A stretch of DNA of 64,000 nucleotides, taken from NCBI GenBank assembly GCA_017409265.1, contig JAFQSY010000075.1:28369-92368 (forward strand). Reading direction: 5' to 3'. The notes under the pieces are model-generated. The model had not been told where the DNA came from. It searched no databases and saw only the letters and a program-made list of their open reading frames with translations. Source of the DNA: Clostridia bacterium (GTDB lineage: Bacteria; Bacillota; Clostridia; Oscillospirales; Acutalibacteraceae). A program made the translations under genes and the position numbers. Positions 44,245 to 52,837 of the stretch are shown piece after piece (within the stretch, counting starts at the first letter, position 1; every line of letters starts with the position of its first letter).

Positions 44245-46260
44245 TTAATCTGTCTGATATGCGCCTCTTGCATAAAGAATCCATTTTGAGCGGTCAAGAG
44301 GGTTTACACCTCTTCGCGGATTGATGTGTTCAAGACCGTCGCGGCACTCGCGATAGCCGTAAAACGATTGATTGAGAACAGCTTTGCCTGAAGATAAAAC
44401 CGCAAGTCTCGTCGGGAAATCCATTGAGGTTGCAACGGGTACGATTGCTTCAAGAATAACATTCTGTGAATGCATAACGGGGGTGTCGTATTCACCGCCC
44501 ATTTTGACTATTTCCGAAAGAAGCTTGCCTGAAAACTCTGCGGGAGCGGAAACTCTGATCTTTAAAAGTGGCTCAAGAATTGTTGAGCCGATTTCGTCAA
44601 GTCCGTTCATGAATGCCATGGGAGTGCAGACAAAAAAGTCGAGAGGATGAGTATGAATTGTGTGATGCTCACCGCCGACAAGTGTGCATTTGAAATCCGT
44701 AACCTCCCAGCCGTAAAGACCTTGTTCAAGGCACGAATTGAATGAAGTTCTGATGTGCGACTGATATCTGTAAAAGCATTGGTTTGACGGAAGTCTGCCG
44801 TGATATGAAACTCCGTAGCCTCTTGGCATGGGCTCAAAAAGAAATTCAACAACCGCCCAGCACGGCTTCGGCATAGTGTATCTTGCGCGTGCGAATCCCT
44901 TGCCCGAGGGTGTTTCTTTATAGATAACAGTCGGAGGAGAAAACGATGCTGAAAGTCCGTAGCGTTCTTTCAGAAGAGTGTCAATAACTTCAAGCTGGAT
45001 TTTTCCCGTTGTGCTGATAGTTATTTCTTTCTGTCCGTTTTCCCATTTTGCATCAATATAGGGCTCTTCATCGGATAGCTCGCCCAAAGCAGCTGCAAGT
45101 GTGGGTAGTTTGAGCGGATCGCAGTCCGACGGTGTGACTCTTACACGAAGAAACGGATTGACAAGATTTGAGGTTTCGCTGACGGCAAGTGAGCCGATGA
45201 AATGACCTGTTTTTGCTGACGGGAGTCCGGAAATGGCAGCAATATCACCGCCTTTGACTATACCCGAATCGCAGAAACGCGCACCGACAAATTTTTTGAT
45301 TTGTGATACTTTTTCTTTTGCAGGCGGTTTTTTCTCGATTTCAACTGCCGCATTTTCATTTTCATCGTTTAATGTAAATTCGGAAGGGGAGAGAATCTCA
45401 ATCTCATCACGGTTTGAAATCTCACCGCCAAAAAGTCTTATGTATGAAACCTTGCCGAGCGTTTTGTCGTGTTCAATTTTGAAAATAATTCCGCATAAAT
45501 CATCTGTTGCCCGGCGTTCGGCAGACGGCATAAATTCAACAAGTGCATCTGCCAATTCCTTAACACCGAGTGAATATTTTGCACTTCCGCAAAGCACGGG
45601 TGTGAGCCTGCATGCGGAAATTTCCCGTTTAACAAGTTCGCACGCACGCTCTGCCGAAAGTGATTTTTCTTCAAGAAAAGCATCTGCCGCTTCATCACAC
45701 AGGTCTGCAAGCGCTTCTGTTGCGGAAACAGCAAAATCATTAATTTTCTTTGTTCCGGGCTTTTCAAGACCTTCGTTTTCGATTTCGGAAAGCAGAAGAA
45801 AGCTTTGAGATGAAACCCGCTTCAGCTCATTCATAACAGCGTTCACATCGGAGCCCGGTCTGTCAATCTTATTTATGAAAATCGCTCTCGGAAGCTTTGC
45901 AGCATCAAGAGATTTGATAATGTTTTCAGTGTGCGCACGCACACCCTCAACCGCAGAAACGATAACCACGGCATAGTCAAGCGCAGAAAGCGCACGCTCA
46001 ACCTCTCCCGCAAAATCAACGTGACCGGGAGTGTCGATGATGTTGATTGTAACATCATGCCACATAGTCGATGCAGTTGCCGTGCGGACGGAAATACCTC
46101 TTTGCTTTTCTATTGATAGGCTGTCTGTTGCAGCTGTACCCGAATCAACACTGCCTGCGCTGCGTATTGCACCTGTAAGAAACAGCAGTTGCTCGGTAAG
46201 CGTTGTTTTGCCCGAGTCAACATGGGCAAGTATTCCGATGTTGTGAATCTTGTTTTGCAT
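44245..46260 (-). CDS. TetM/TetO-like translation GTPase
   Basis: A 671-residue GTPase of the EF-G superfamily, closest in layout to ribosomal protection proteins. GILAHVDSGKTTLTEQL is the P-loop, RGISVRT is switch [12 protein letters not shown] is switch II and NKID is the specificity motif. The C-terminal half carries the TetM-type GYGVSYHGRLP, EQGLYGWEVTDFK and HTHPLDF region. In TetM the loop that contacts the drug site reads YYSPVS before TPADF; here it is HHTIHT before HPLDF, so the key proline is missing and drug resistance is not implied. The gene starts 2 bases after an alpha-galactosidase stop and is probably part of the same transcript. The physiological role is unknown. Confidence 0.85.
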   Translation of the reverse strand: MQNKIHNIGILAHVDSGKTTLTEQLLFLTGAIRSAGSVDSGTAATDSLSIEKQRGISVRTATASTMWHDVTINIIDTPGHVDFAGEVERALSALDYAVVIVSAVEGVRAHTENIIKSLDAAKLPRAIFINKIDRPGSDVNAVMNELKRVSSQSFLLLSEIENEGLEKPGTKKINDFAVSATEALADLCDEAADAFLEEKSLSAERACELVKREISACRLTPVLCGSAKYSLGVKELADALVEFMPSAERRATDDLCGIIFKIEHDKTLGKVSYIRLFGGEISNRDEIEILSPSEFTLNDENENAAVEIEKKPPAKEKVSQIKKFVGARFCDSGIVKGGDIAAISGLPSAKTGHFIGSLAVSETSNLVNPFLRVRVTPSDCDPLKLPTLAAALGELSDEEPYIDAKWENGQKEITISTTGKIQLEVIDTLLKERYGLSASFSPPTVIYKETPSGKGFARARYTMPKPCWAVVEFLFEPMPRGYGVSYHGRLPSNQCFYRYQSHIRTSFNSCLEQGLYGWEVTDFKCTLVGGEHHTIHTHPLDFFVCTPMAFMNGLDEIGSTILEPLLKIRVSAPAEFSGKLLSEIVKMGGEYDTPVMHSQNVILEAIVPVATSMDFPTRLAVLSSGKAVLNQSFYGYRECRDGLEHINPRRGVNPLDRSKWILYARGAYQTD

Positions 46261-46262
46261 TA

Positions 46263-48374
46263 TTACTGTTTTACCTCATAAAGAATAAGTTCTGACATCA
46301 TTGCTGACGGAAATTCAACCGTTATTCCGTTTTGCTTCAGTTCTCTGCCTGAAATTTCAAAGCAAGAGCCGTCGTTATCAAGTGTAACTTTATATGTTTT
46401 TGATTGGTCGATGCCCTTCGCACGGATATTGATGCTGCCGTTTGTGCCTGCGAGAGCGTAAACTGTTATTGCACCTTTTGAAGAATCGGGTGCCGCAATT
46501 TCAAGAGCGGAAAAGCTTTCTTTTTTCATGTCGGGAGTATGATGGAAAATCTTTGCTTCCGCAAGGAAAGGTCTTATAAATTTCTTATAAATGTTTATGC
46601 TGTGGCGCACAAATTCCATTTGCTCAGAGTTGATTTCAGCATCGGCAGGGGAGATAACGTTGAGTGAAATGTGGCCGAGCATGCAGTTTCTCATTTGCAG
46701 GTCAAATGAGCCGAAGGAATGGCAACCCATTCCCGCAAAAAGCCTGTCAACTCTTTCGGGAGGAAGAACCATGGTTATTCCGTTCGTGATTTGTATTGAA
46801 TAAGGTGCGCATTGGCAGTCCGAAACCCATGAATGGTTGAAATGTTTCATCATTCCGAGGTCGGTACGTCCGCCGCCGCCTGCGCAGTTTTCAAAAATAA
46901 CATTTGGAAAACGCTTCTTCAGGTTTTCGTACATTCTGTAAACTGCGTTGATATGTCGGATTGAAACGCATTCATTGTTGCGCATGCCGAAATATTCCGT
47001 ATAGTCAACGTTATGGTCAACGCGGAGCAGATCAAGCTTGTATTCGGTTATTATTCTTGCAAGTTCGCTTTCAGCCCATTCCGCAACTTCGGGGATAGAT
47101 AAATCGAGATATTTCGGGCTTGCTTCTCCGAAAGGATTCACTGAAAACCATTCGGGATGTGTTTCGTGAAGTTTGCAGAATCTGCCTGCGGACTCAATAT
47201 CAACCCAAAGACCGAATTTAAGCCCGCATTCGTGAGCGTAGTCCGAAATAACGGATATTCCGTCGGGATATCTTTCGGGGTCGGGATAGTTTATGCCATT
47301 ATAGCTTGACCAGTCACCCTCTTTGCCTGGAGGACATACCCAGCCTGCGTCAACCGTGAAAATTTCTCCACCCATTTGTGCAAACTGACGGATATATGCC
47401 TTGCTTGTTTCAACAGTCATATTATGTTCGGCACCCATGCCGCAGTTGACAAGAGCGGCAGAAGCGTCGGCTTCGGGCATTGTCAGAACGGATTTACGGA
47501 TATGCGCAAACATTTCATTGACAGCCTCATCAACACCACCGAAAATGTGACCGATGTGTACTTCCGGAGAAACAAAATTTTCGTGAGACTTTAAAATAAG
47601 CATTGGATTATGAGAAACAATTTCAGCTTTAAATGCAAGGCGTGCGCTGTTGCGGTCAGGCTGTGCATTAAGGTCAATAGTAAAACGGCAGCCGCCGCTC
47701 CAGCCGGTTTGAATAAACCACATTCTGCCCGTAAGATTGTTTCGTATAAAAAGCATCGGATGACGGAAGCGGTCACGGTTAAAGCGGGTGTCAATTGATG
47801 TGACTTCAGGCAAAAGCTTACGCCACGTAAATCCGCCTTCTCGGCCCCAACCGTCATTGCCAAAATATCCGATTGAATATAATTCGTCGGGGCTGTGCGA
47901 GTCGGTGTAATTATTTTTTTCAAGAATTTCCATTCCGCCGCCGAGAAGAGTGAGTCTGTTCAGATTCATTGGCGTATCGGAAAGATTCTCAATTTCAAGG
48001 TAACGGCTGAACATTGCAGTGCCGTCAAGAAGTGTGTGTACCTTTATAAGAACAGGTTTAATAGAGCTTTTTAATGTCAGTACGGATTTAATGCCTTTTT
48101 CATCTTTTTCTGTTGTGAAATCAACAAATTCAAGCCCGAAATCAACGCTCTGACCGTCAAGCTCAATGTTGAAAGCAAAGGGCTCTGCAAATCTATTTTT
48201 ATCAAGCCGTGTTGAGCATTTTTCAAGCAGGTTGAGCGGATATCCTGCCGCATTCCAGCCGCACGAAATATATCCGCCGTTACAGAGCATCTCTTCATAA
48301 ACGGTTTTTCCGCTTCTGAAGCAGAATGAGTGAGCATTTTCCTGCTGATGGTAAATATCAAAATAGTCATGCAT
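46263..48374 (-). CDS. GH36 alpha-galactosidase
   Basis: A 703-residue glycoside hydrolase of family 36. The N-terminal beta-supersandwich domain is followed by a barrel with VDAGWVCPPG, LRVDHNVDYTE (nucleophile Asp near 452), ENCAGGGGRTDLG and SWVSDC (acid/base Asp near 518). These are the normal GH36 positions, though VDHN replaces the more common WDMN. No signal peptide is seen. The ATG at 48374 is chosen because AAGGAAG lies 8 bases before; a GTG at 48383 is too close to the site. It is divergent from a GH2 beta-galactosidase and followed after 2 bases by the TetM-like gene. Confidence 0.92.
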   Translation of the reverse strand: MHDYFDIYHQQENAHSFCFRSGKTVYEEMLCNGGYISCGWNAAGYPLNLLEKCSTRLDKNRFAEPFAFNIELDGQSVDFGLEFVDFTTEKDEKGIKSVLTLKSSIKPVLIKVHTLLDGTAMFSRYLEIENLSDTPMNLNRLTLLGGGMEILEKNNYTDSHSPDELYSIGYFGNDGWGREGGFTWRKLLPEVTSIDTRFNRDRFRHPMLFIRNNLTGRMWFIQTGWSGGCRFTIDLNAQPDRNSARLAFKAEIVSHNPMLILKSHENFVSPEVHIGHIFGGVDEAVNEMFAHIRKSVLTMPEADASAALVNCGMGAEHNMTVETSKAYIRQFAQMGGEIFTVDAGWVCPPGKEGDWSSYNGINYPDPERYPDGISVISDYAHECGLKFGLWVDIESAGRFCKLHETHPEWFSVNPFGEASPKYLDLSIPEVAEWAESELARIITEYKLDLLRVDHNVDYTEYFGMRNNECVSIRHINAVYRMYENLKKRFPNVIFENCAGGGGRTDLGMMKHFNHSWVSDCQCAPYSIQITNGITMVLPPERVDRLFAGMGCHSFGSFDLQMRNCMLGHISLNVISPADAEINSEQMEFVRHSINIYKKFIRPFLAEAKIFHHTPDMKKESFSALEIAAPDSSKGAITVYALAGTNGSINIRAKGIDQSKTYKVTLDNDGSCFEISGRELKQNGITVEFPSAMMSELILYEVKQ

Positions 48375-48399
48375 AAATATCACTTCCTTAATATTTTTT

Positions 48400-48428
48400 A
48401 GATTACATTAATTTAAAAGAAATGTCAA
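48400..48428 (-). promoter_or_regulatory. alpha-Galactosidase promoter
   Basis: Minus strand TTGACA (48423-48428), 17-base spacer, TAATCT (48400-48405). Confidence 0.75.
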
Positions 48429-48438
48429 CTTGCTTATA

Positions 48439-48467
48439 TTGCAAATTATATTATTATGCTGTATAAT
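48439..48467 (+). promoter_or_regulatory. beta-Galactosidase promoter
   Basis: TTGCAA (48439-48444), 17-base spacer, TATAAT (48462-48467), 10 bases from the divergent alpha-galactosidase -35. TTGC and GCAA at 48430-48444 form a small inverted repeat between the two promoters that might bind a common regulator. Confidence 0.75.
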
Positions 48468-48497
48468 GTTATCATAAAATTATTTGCGGAGGTCATT

Positions 48498-50771
48498 ATG
48501 AGAATTACCAAAATAATTAACGGTGAGTGGCTTTTTTCAAAAAGTGCAAAGTCTGTACCCGTATCTGTGCCTGCTGATTGGGAAGCTCTCAATCTTCCTT
48601 ACACATGGAACGGAAAAGACGGTCAGGACGGCGGCAATGACTATTACAGAGGCACTTGCTGGTTTGCAAAGTCACTTAAAGCCGACGAACTTCCCGAGGG
48701 TGAAGAAAAATATATTCAGTTTGACGGCGTAAACTCCTCATGTGAGGTTTTTTGGAACGGAAAAAGCATTGCAAAGCATGACGGCGGATATTCAACCTTC
48801 AGAGCGAAAATTGTTGATATCAAGTCCGAAAATATTCTTGCTGTTGCCGTTGACAACACTCCCAACAACAGAGTTTATCCTCAGAATGCGGACTTCACAT
48901 TCTACGGCGGTATTTACCGTGACGTTTCATTAATCGGTGTTCCCGAAAATCATTTTGACCTTGATTATTACGGATCGCCTGCAATTATGGTCACTCCCGA
49001 AATCAAGGGCGCAGATGCTGAAATCAAAATAAAAACCTTTATCAAAGATGATGATAATTGCAAGGTAAGATATGAAATTATTGCAGATGGCGAGGTTATT
49101 GCATCGCAGATTAAAGACGGCGATGATGAAGTTGAAATTGAGATTAAGAACGTTCATCTCTGGAACGGTCTGAAAGATCCTTATCTTTATACAGCAAAGG
49201 CAACTCTTATCTGTGACGGCAAAGAGGTTGACGAAATTTCAACCCGTTTCGGTTGCCGTACATTCAAAATAGACCCCGAAAAGGGCTTTATTCTTAACGG
49301 TGAGGAATATCCTCTGCGCGGTGTTTCGCGCCATCAGGACAGACCCGAAATCGGAAACGCTCTTCTTCCCAAGCATCACAAGGAGGATATTGACCTTATT
49401 CTTGAGCTTGGTGCAACAACTATCCGCCTTGCCCATTATCAGCATTCGCAGGTTTTCTATGACCTTTGCGACGAGGCAGGTCTTGTTCTCTGGGCTGAAA
49501 TCCCCTACATTTCAAAGCACATGCCTGACGGCTTTGATAACACCGTTTCGCAGATGAAGGAGCTTATAGTTCAAAACTATAATCACCCCTCAATCGTTGT
49601 CTGGGGTCTTTCGAACGAAATAACAATTGCAGGTGCGGCAGACCCCGACCTTATCAGAAATCATAAAAAGCTCAACGAGCTTTGTCATGAGATGGATAAA
49701 ACCCGTTTGACAACCGTTGCATCGGTTACCATGTGTTCGATTGATGCGGAATATGTTCACATCAGCGATGTGCTTTCATATAACCATTATTTCGGCTGGT
49801 ACGGCGGAACAACCGATATGAATGGTCCTTGGTTTGATGATTTCCATAAGAAGTATCCCAATAAGCCTATCGGTATCAGCGAATACGGTTGCGAGGCGCT
49901 TGACTGGCATACATCAAATCCTGTTCAGGGTGACTACACCGAGGAATATCAGGCATATTATCACGAAGAGCTTATCAAGCAGATTGCCGAAAGACCTTAT
50001 CTCTGGGCGACCCATGTCTGGAATATGTTCGATTTTGCTGCTGACGCAAGAGCAGAGGGCGGCGAAAACGGCATGAACCATAAGGGACTTGTTACCTTTG
50101 ACAGAAAATACAAGAAAGATTCATTCTATGCATATAAAGCATGGCTCAATCCCGAACCGATGGTGCATATCTGCGGCAAGAGATATATTGACCGTGTTGA
50201 AAATGTGACAAAGGTTACCGTTTATTCAAATCAGCCCGAGGTTGAGCTTTTTGCAAACGGCGTAAGTATCGACAAGCAGTCGAAGGGCAAATATCCGTTC
50301 TTCTATTTTGAAGTTAAGAACGAGGGTGAAACAAATCTTACCGCAAAAGCAGGCGGACTTGAGGATTCATCGGTAATCCGCAAGGTTGATAAACCCAATG
50401 AAGCATATATCATGAAAGAAGAGGGCGAGGTTATCAACTGGTTTGATATTACCATGCCCGACGGCAGATATTCAATCAATGATACCATCGGTGATATCAT
50501 GTCAACCCTCGGCGGCAAGCTTGCAATGGTAAAAATTCTTCTCAAGCTCAAGAATGCCATGACTTCCGGAAAGGAAAAGAACGGCAAAAAAGGCGGCGGA
50601 CTTGAGGTTGCAGGCTTCCAGATGAGCGTGGGTATGATAAAGAATGTTTACGGCATGGCAAAGGGATTTACCGTTAAACGTGTGTTCTCAATGCTCGGCG
50701 GTAAGTTCAGCAAGGAACAGATTCTTGAAATCAACGCCATGCTTAACAAGGTTAAAAATCCGAAGAATTAA
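48498..50771 (+). CDS. GH2 beta-galactosidase-type glycoside hydrolase
   Basis: A 757-residue family 2 glycoside hydrolase. A sugar-binding domain (NLPYTWNGKDGQDGGNDYYRG), an immunoglobulin-like domain and a TIM barrel are present; the acid/base is Glu374 in GLSNEIT and the nucleophile is Glu462 in ISEYGCE. The last 100 or so residues (MSTLGGKLAMVKILLKLKN onward) are lysine- and glycine-rich and not part of the standard fold. No signal peptide is seen. The start is ATG 48498 behind GGAGG. It heads a likely operon with a lipoprotein and an oxidoreductase. Beta-glucuronidase is possible from fold alone. Confidence 0.9.
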   Translation: MRITKIINGEWLFSKSAKSVPVSVPADWEALNLPYTWNGKDGQDGGNDYYRGTCWFAKSLKADELPEGEEKYIQFDGVNSSCEVFWNGKSIAKHDGGYSTFRAKIVDIKSENILAVAVDNTPNNRVYPQNADFTFYGGIYRDVSLIGVPENHFDLDYYGSPAIMVTPEIKGADAEIKIKTFIKDDDNCKVRYEIIADGEVIASQIKDGDDEVEIEIKNVHLWNGLKDPYLYTAKATLICDGKEVDEISTRFGCRTFKIDPEKGFILNGEEYPLRGVSRHQDRPEIGNALLPKHHKEDIDLILELGATTIRLAHYQHSQVFYDLCDEAGLVLWAEIPYISKHMPDGFDNTVSQMKELIVQNYNHPSIVVWGLSNEITIAGAADPDLIRNHKKLNELCHEMDKTRLTTVASVTMCSIDAEYVHISDVLSYNHYFGWYGGTTDMNGPWFDDFHKKYPNKPIGISEYGCEALDWHTSNPVQGDYTEEYQAYYHEELIKQIAERPYLWATHVWNMFDFAADARAEGGENGMNHKGLVTFDRKYKKDSFYAYKAWLNPEPMVHICGKRYIDRVENVTKVTVYSNQPEVELFANGVSIDKQSKGKYPFFYFEVKNEGETNLTAKAGGLEDSSVIRKVDKPNEAYIMKEEGEVINWFDITMPDGRYSINDTIGDIMSTLGGKLAMVKILLKLKNAMTSGKEKNGKKGGGLEVAGFQMSVGMIKNVYGMAKGFTVKRVFSMLGGKFSKEQILEINAMLNKVKNPKN

Positions 50772-50795
50772 AAAATCGTTTTTTGGAGGGGCTTT

Positions 50796-51662
50796 ATGAA
50801 AAATAAAAGAGTTTCGGCTTTATCGGTTGGTTTAATTTTTGCGTTAATATTATCAATGCTTTTTGCGGCAGGCTGCGGTAATGAAGAATACGAGACACCC
50901 CCGACAATCAAAAATACTGAGCTTGTGACTGAAGCTTTTGTAAATAAGACTGAAGCTGAAGGGTCAACAGCAAAAGAAAACGGTTCATCGGTTGCTACCA
51001 ACGAAAACGATTCAGAGGAAATGTCCGTTGCCGAGACTTCTGCTACGAATCCGATTCCTGAAACAACAGAGGAAATTGTTGCTTTGTTTAATAAGAGTGC
51101 AAACAGGATAAAAACCGATGCAGTCAAGGTTGTCAAAAACTACGAAAAGCGTATCGTCAACGAGGAGTATCTTGTTGTTCCGCAGGCTCTTGATTCAACG
51201 GCAAGGAGCATGATGAAAACATTTCTCAAGGACGACACGGAGCCTATTGTTTATGAAACAAGGGAAGATATTACCAATGAATATCTTGTTCCGAATCAGA
51301 CTTATGTCAGCAGGCTTACTCCGGCAGATGTTGCGAAGGCAACAGTTACCGACGAGGGAAGCACATATGTGATTTACATTAAACTCAAGGATCAGAAAAA
51401 TCCGGTTCCCGGTAAGGGTGTGGGTTCTGTCTTTGATGTTATTGAAACTTCGGAAGTCGCTGAAAAAGCATCATTTGTTGAAAATTTCACAACAGATTAT
51501 TATAACTGTGAGGTTACCGTTACTGTTGATAAGGCAACGGGAAATGTCATTCATGCAAACTATAGCACCCCCCTTATTCTCGATATAACGGTTAATCTGT
51601 TCGGAACTCACGATGCATCGGCAGGTTTAACTTTTGAAAAAGACTATACAATAATTTATTGA
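50796..51662 (+). CDS. Lipoprotein of unknown function
   Basis: A 288-residue exported protein. The signal peptide ends in the lipobox LFAAGC with Cys27 as the lipid-modified residue. A Ser/Thr/Glu/Asn-rich flexible linker (about 30-90) follows and the rest is a soluble domain with no motif I recognise. The ATG follows GGAGGGG. It begins 24 bases after the GH2 gene, and the next gene begins within 30 bases, so the three may be cotranscribed. A cell-surface role, for example binding of a sugar or partner enzyme, is possible but unproven. Confidence 0.75.
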   Translation: MKNKRVSALSVGLIFALILSMLFAAGCGNEEYETPPTIKNTELVTEAFVNKTEAEGSTAKENGSSVATNENDSEEMSVAETSATNPIPETTEEIVALFNKSANRIKTDAVKVVKNYEKRIVNEEYLVVPQALDSTARSMMKTFLKDDTEPIVYETREDITNEYLVPNQTYVSRLTPADVAKATVTDEGSTYVIYIKLKDQKNPVPGKGVGSVFDVIETSEVAEKASFVENFTTDYYNCEVTVTVDKATGNVIHANYSTPLILDITVNLFGTHDASAGLTFEKDYTIIY

Positions 51663-51688
51663 TAACTACCAATAAAAGGAGAATGAAA

Positions 51689-52783
51689 ATGAGCGAAAAA
51701 ATTATAAAATGCGGCGTTGTCGGTCTCGGCAGAGGAACAGCGGTTGCAAGATGTCTTGCTGGGCTGAAGAATGCAAAGCTTGTTTCTGTCTGTGACCATA
51801 ACCCTGCCATTCTCAAATCCGGATACGAAGAGCTTTCGGAAGCTGTTAGTGACCCGAATCTCATTCAGTTCAGCGATTACGATGAATTTTTAAAGTCGGA
51901 TATTGATGCGGTTATCGTTGCAACAGAGGCCGTTTATCATGTTCCCATCGTTATTAAGGCATTTGAAGCAGGCAAGCACGTTCTTTGCGAAATTCCTTCT
52001 GTCAATTCCGTTGAAGAGGCAAGAGAGCTTAAAGCGGCTTGTGAGGCACATCCCGAGCTTACATATATGGCAGCTGAAAACTGTTGCTATTGGGCATTTA
52101 TTGAAACCTGGAAAAAGATGCACGAGGACGGACTTTTCGGAGAAATTGCTTATGCAGAGGCAGAATATCTTCATGCACTCAATCCTGACGAGTTTTCACC
52201 GACTTATTATCCCGAAGGTCATTGGAGAACATATCAGCCCGCTATCAGATATCTTACCCATGAGCTCGGTCCCTTGCTTTATGTCATGAATGACCGTGTT
52301 ACAAGCGTAACATGTATGGAAGCAGATGTTCATTATGATCCCTATACTCCCGAGCGCAAAGAAACAGGTGTTGCACTTTTCAAAACCGCAAAGGGTGCGG
52401 TTATCAGACTTCTTGTCAGCTTCGGTGCATACACAAGCTATGACCATAATTACCGAATCTGCGGTACAAGAGGAACAATTGAAACAGACCGAACCAAGGT
52501 TGTTGACAATGCTCATTCTCTTGCAAGCCTTTACAGCGTGCCGGGTACCTTCAATGCGAACTCAAAGATTGACATTCCCGTAACGACCTGCTATGAGGGC
52601 GAGGATTCAAGCGGTCACGGCGGCGCGGATGCAAAGATGGTCAAGGATTTTATAAACTGTCTTGTTGAAGGTAAGAAGCCTGCACTTGATGTTGAATTTG
52701 CAATTAATATGAGCCTTCCCGGTATTCTTGCCCATGAATCGGCAGTTCAGGGCGGCGTACCCATAGAAATACCTCAGATATAA
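51689..52783 (+). CDS. Gfo/Idh/MocA family oxidoreductase
   Basis: A 364-residue NAD(P)-dependent oxidoreductase. The N-terminal Rossmann fold starts KCGVVGLGRGTAVARCL; VLCEIPSVNSVEEA takes the place of the usual EKP motif; a C-terminal alpha/beta substrate domain follows with WRTYQPAIRYLTHELG. Such enzymes oxidise or epimerise sugars, or act as glycosidases with NAD. The ATG at 51689 is 8 bases from AAAGGAG; the earlier ATG at 51683 is too close. It ends the likely GH2-lipoprotein-oxidoreductase operon. Confidence 0.85.
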   Translation: MSEKIIKCGVVGLGRGTAVARCLAGLKNAKLVSVCDHNPAILKSGYEELSEAVSDPNLIQFSDYDEFLKSDIDAVIVATEAVYHVPIVIKAFEAGKHVLCEIPSVNSVEEARELKAACEAHPELTYMAAENCCYWAFIETWKKMHEDGLFGEIAYAEAEYLHALNPDEFSPTYYPEGHWRTYQPAIRYLTHELGPLLYVMNDRVTSVTCMEADVHYDPYTPERKETGVALFKTAKGAVIRLLVSFGAYTSYDHNYRICGTRGTIETDRTKVVDNAHSLASLYSVPGTFNANSKIDIPVTTCYEGEDSSGHGGADAKMVKDFINCLVEGKKPALDVEFAINMSLPGILAHESAVQGGVPIEIPQI

Positions 52784-52792
52784 AATATATCA

Positions 52793-52836
52793 AATAACCC
52801 TCTCGCTTTTGCAGATGCAAAAATGAGAGGGTTATT
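52793..52836. terminator. Bidirectional terminator
   Basis: AATAACCCTCTC and TTTTGC pair with GCAAAA and GAGAGGGTTATT, with a 2-base internal mismatch. It separates the oxidoreductase from the convergent ABC exporter operon. Confidence 0.9.
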
Positions 52837-52837
52837 A

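Noticed and set aside
44245-46260. Annotation as a tetracycline resistance gene
   Set aside because: The family shape fits, but the loop residues known in TetM are replaced and no mobile-element context is visible.
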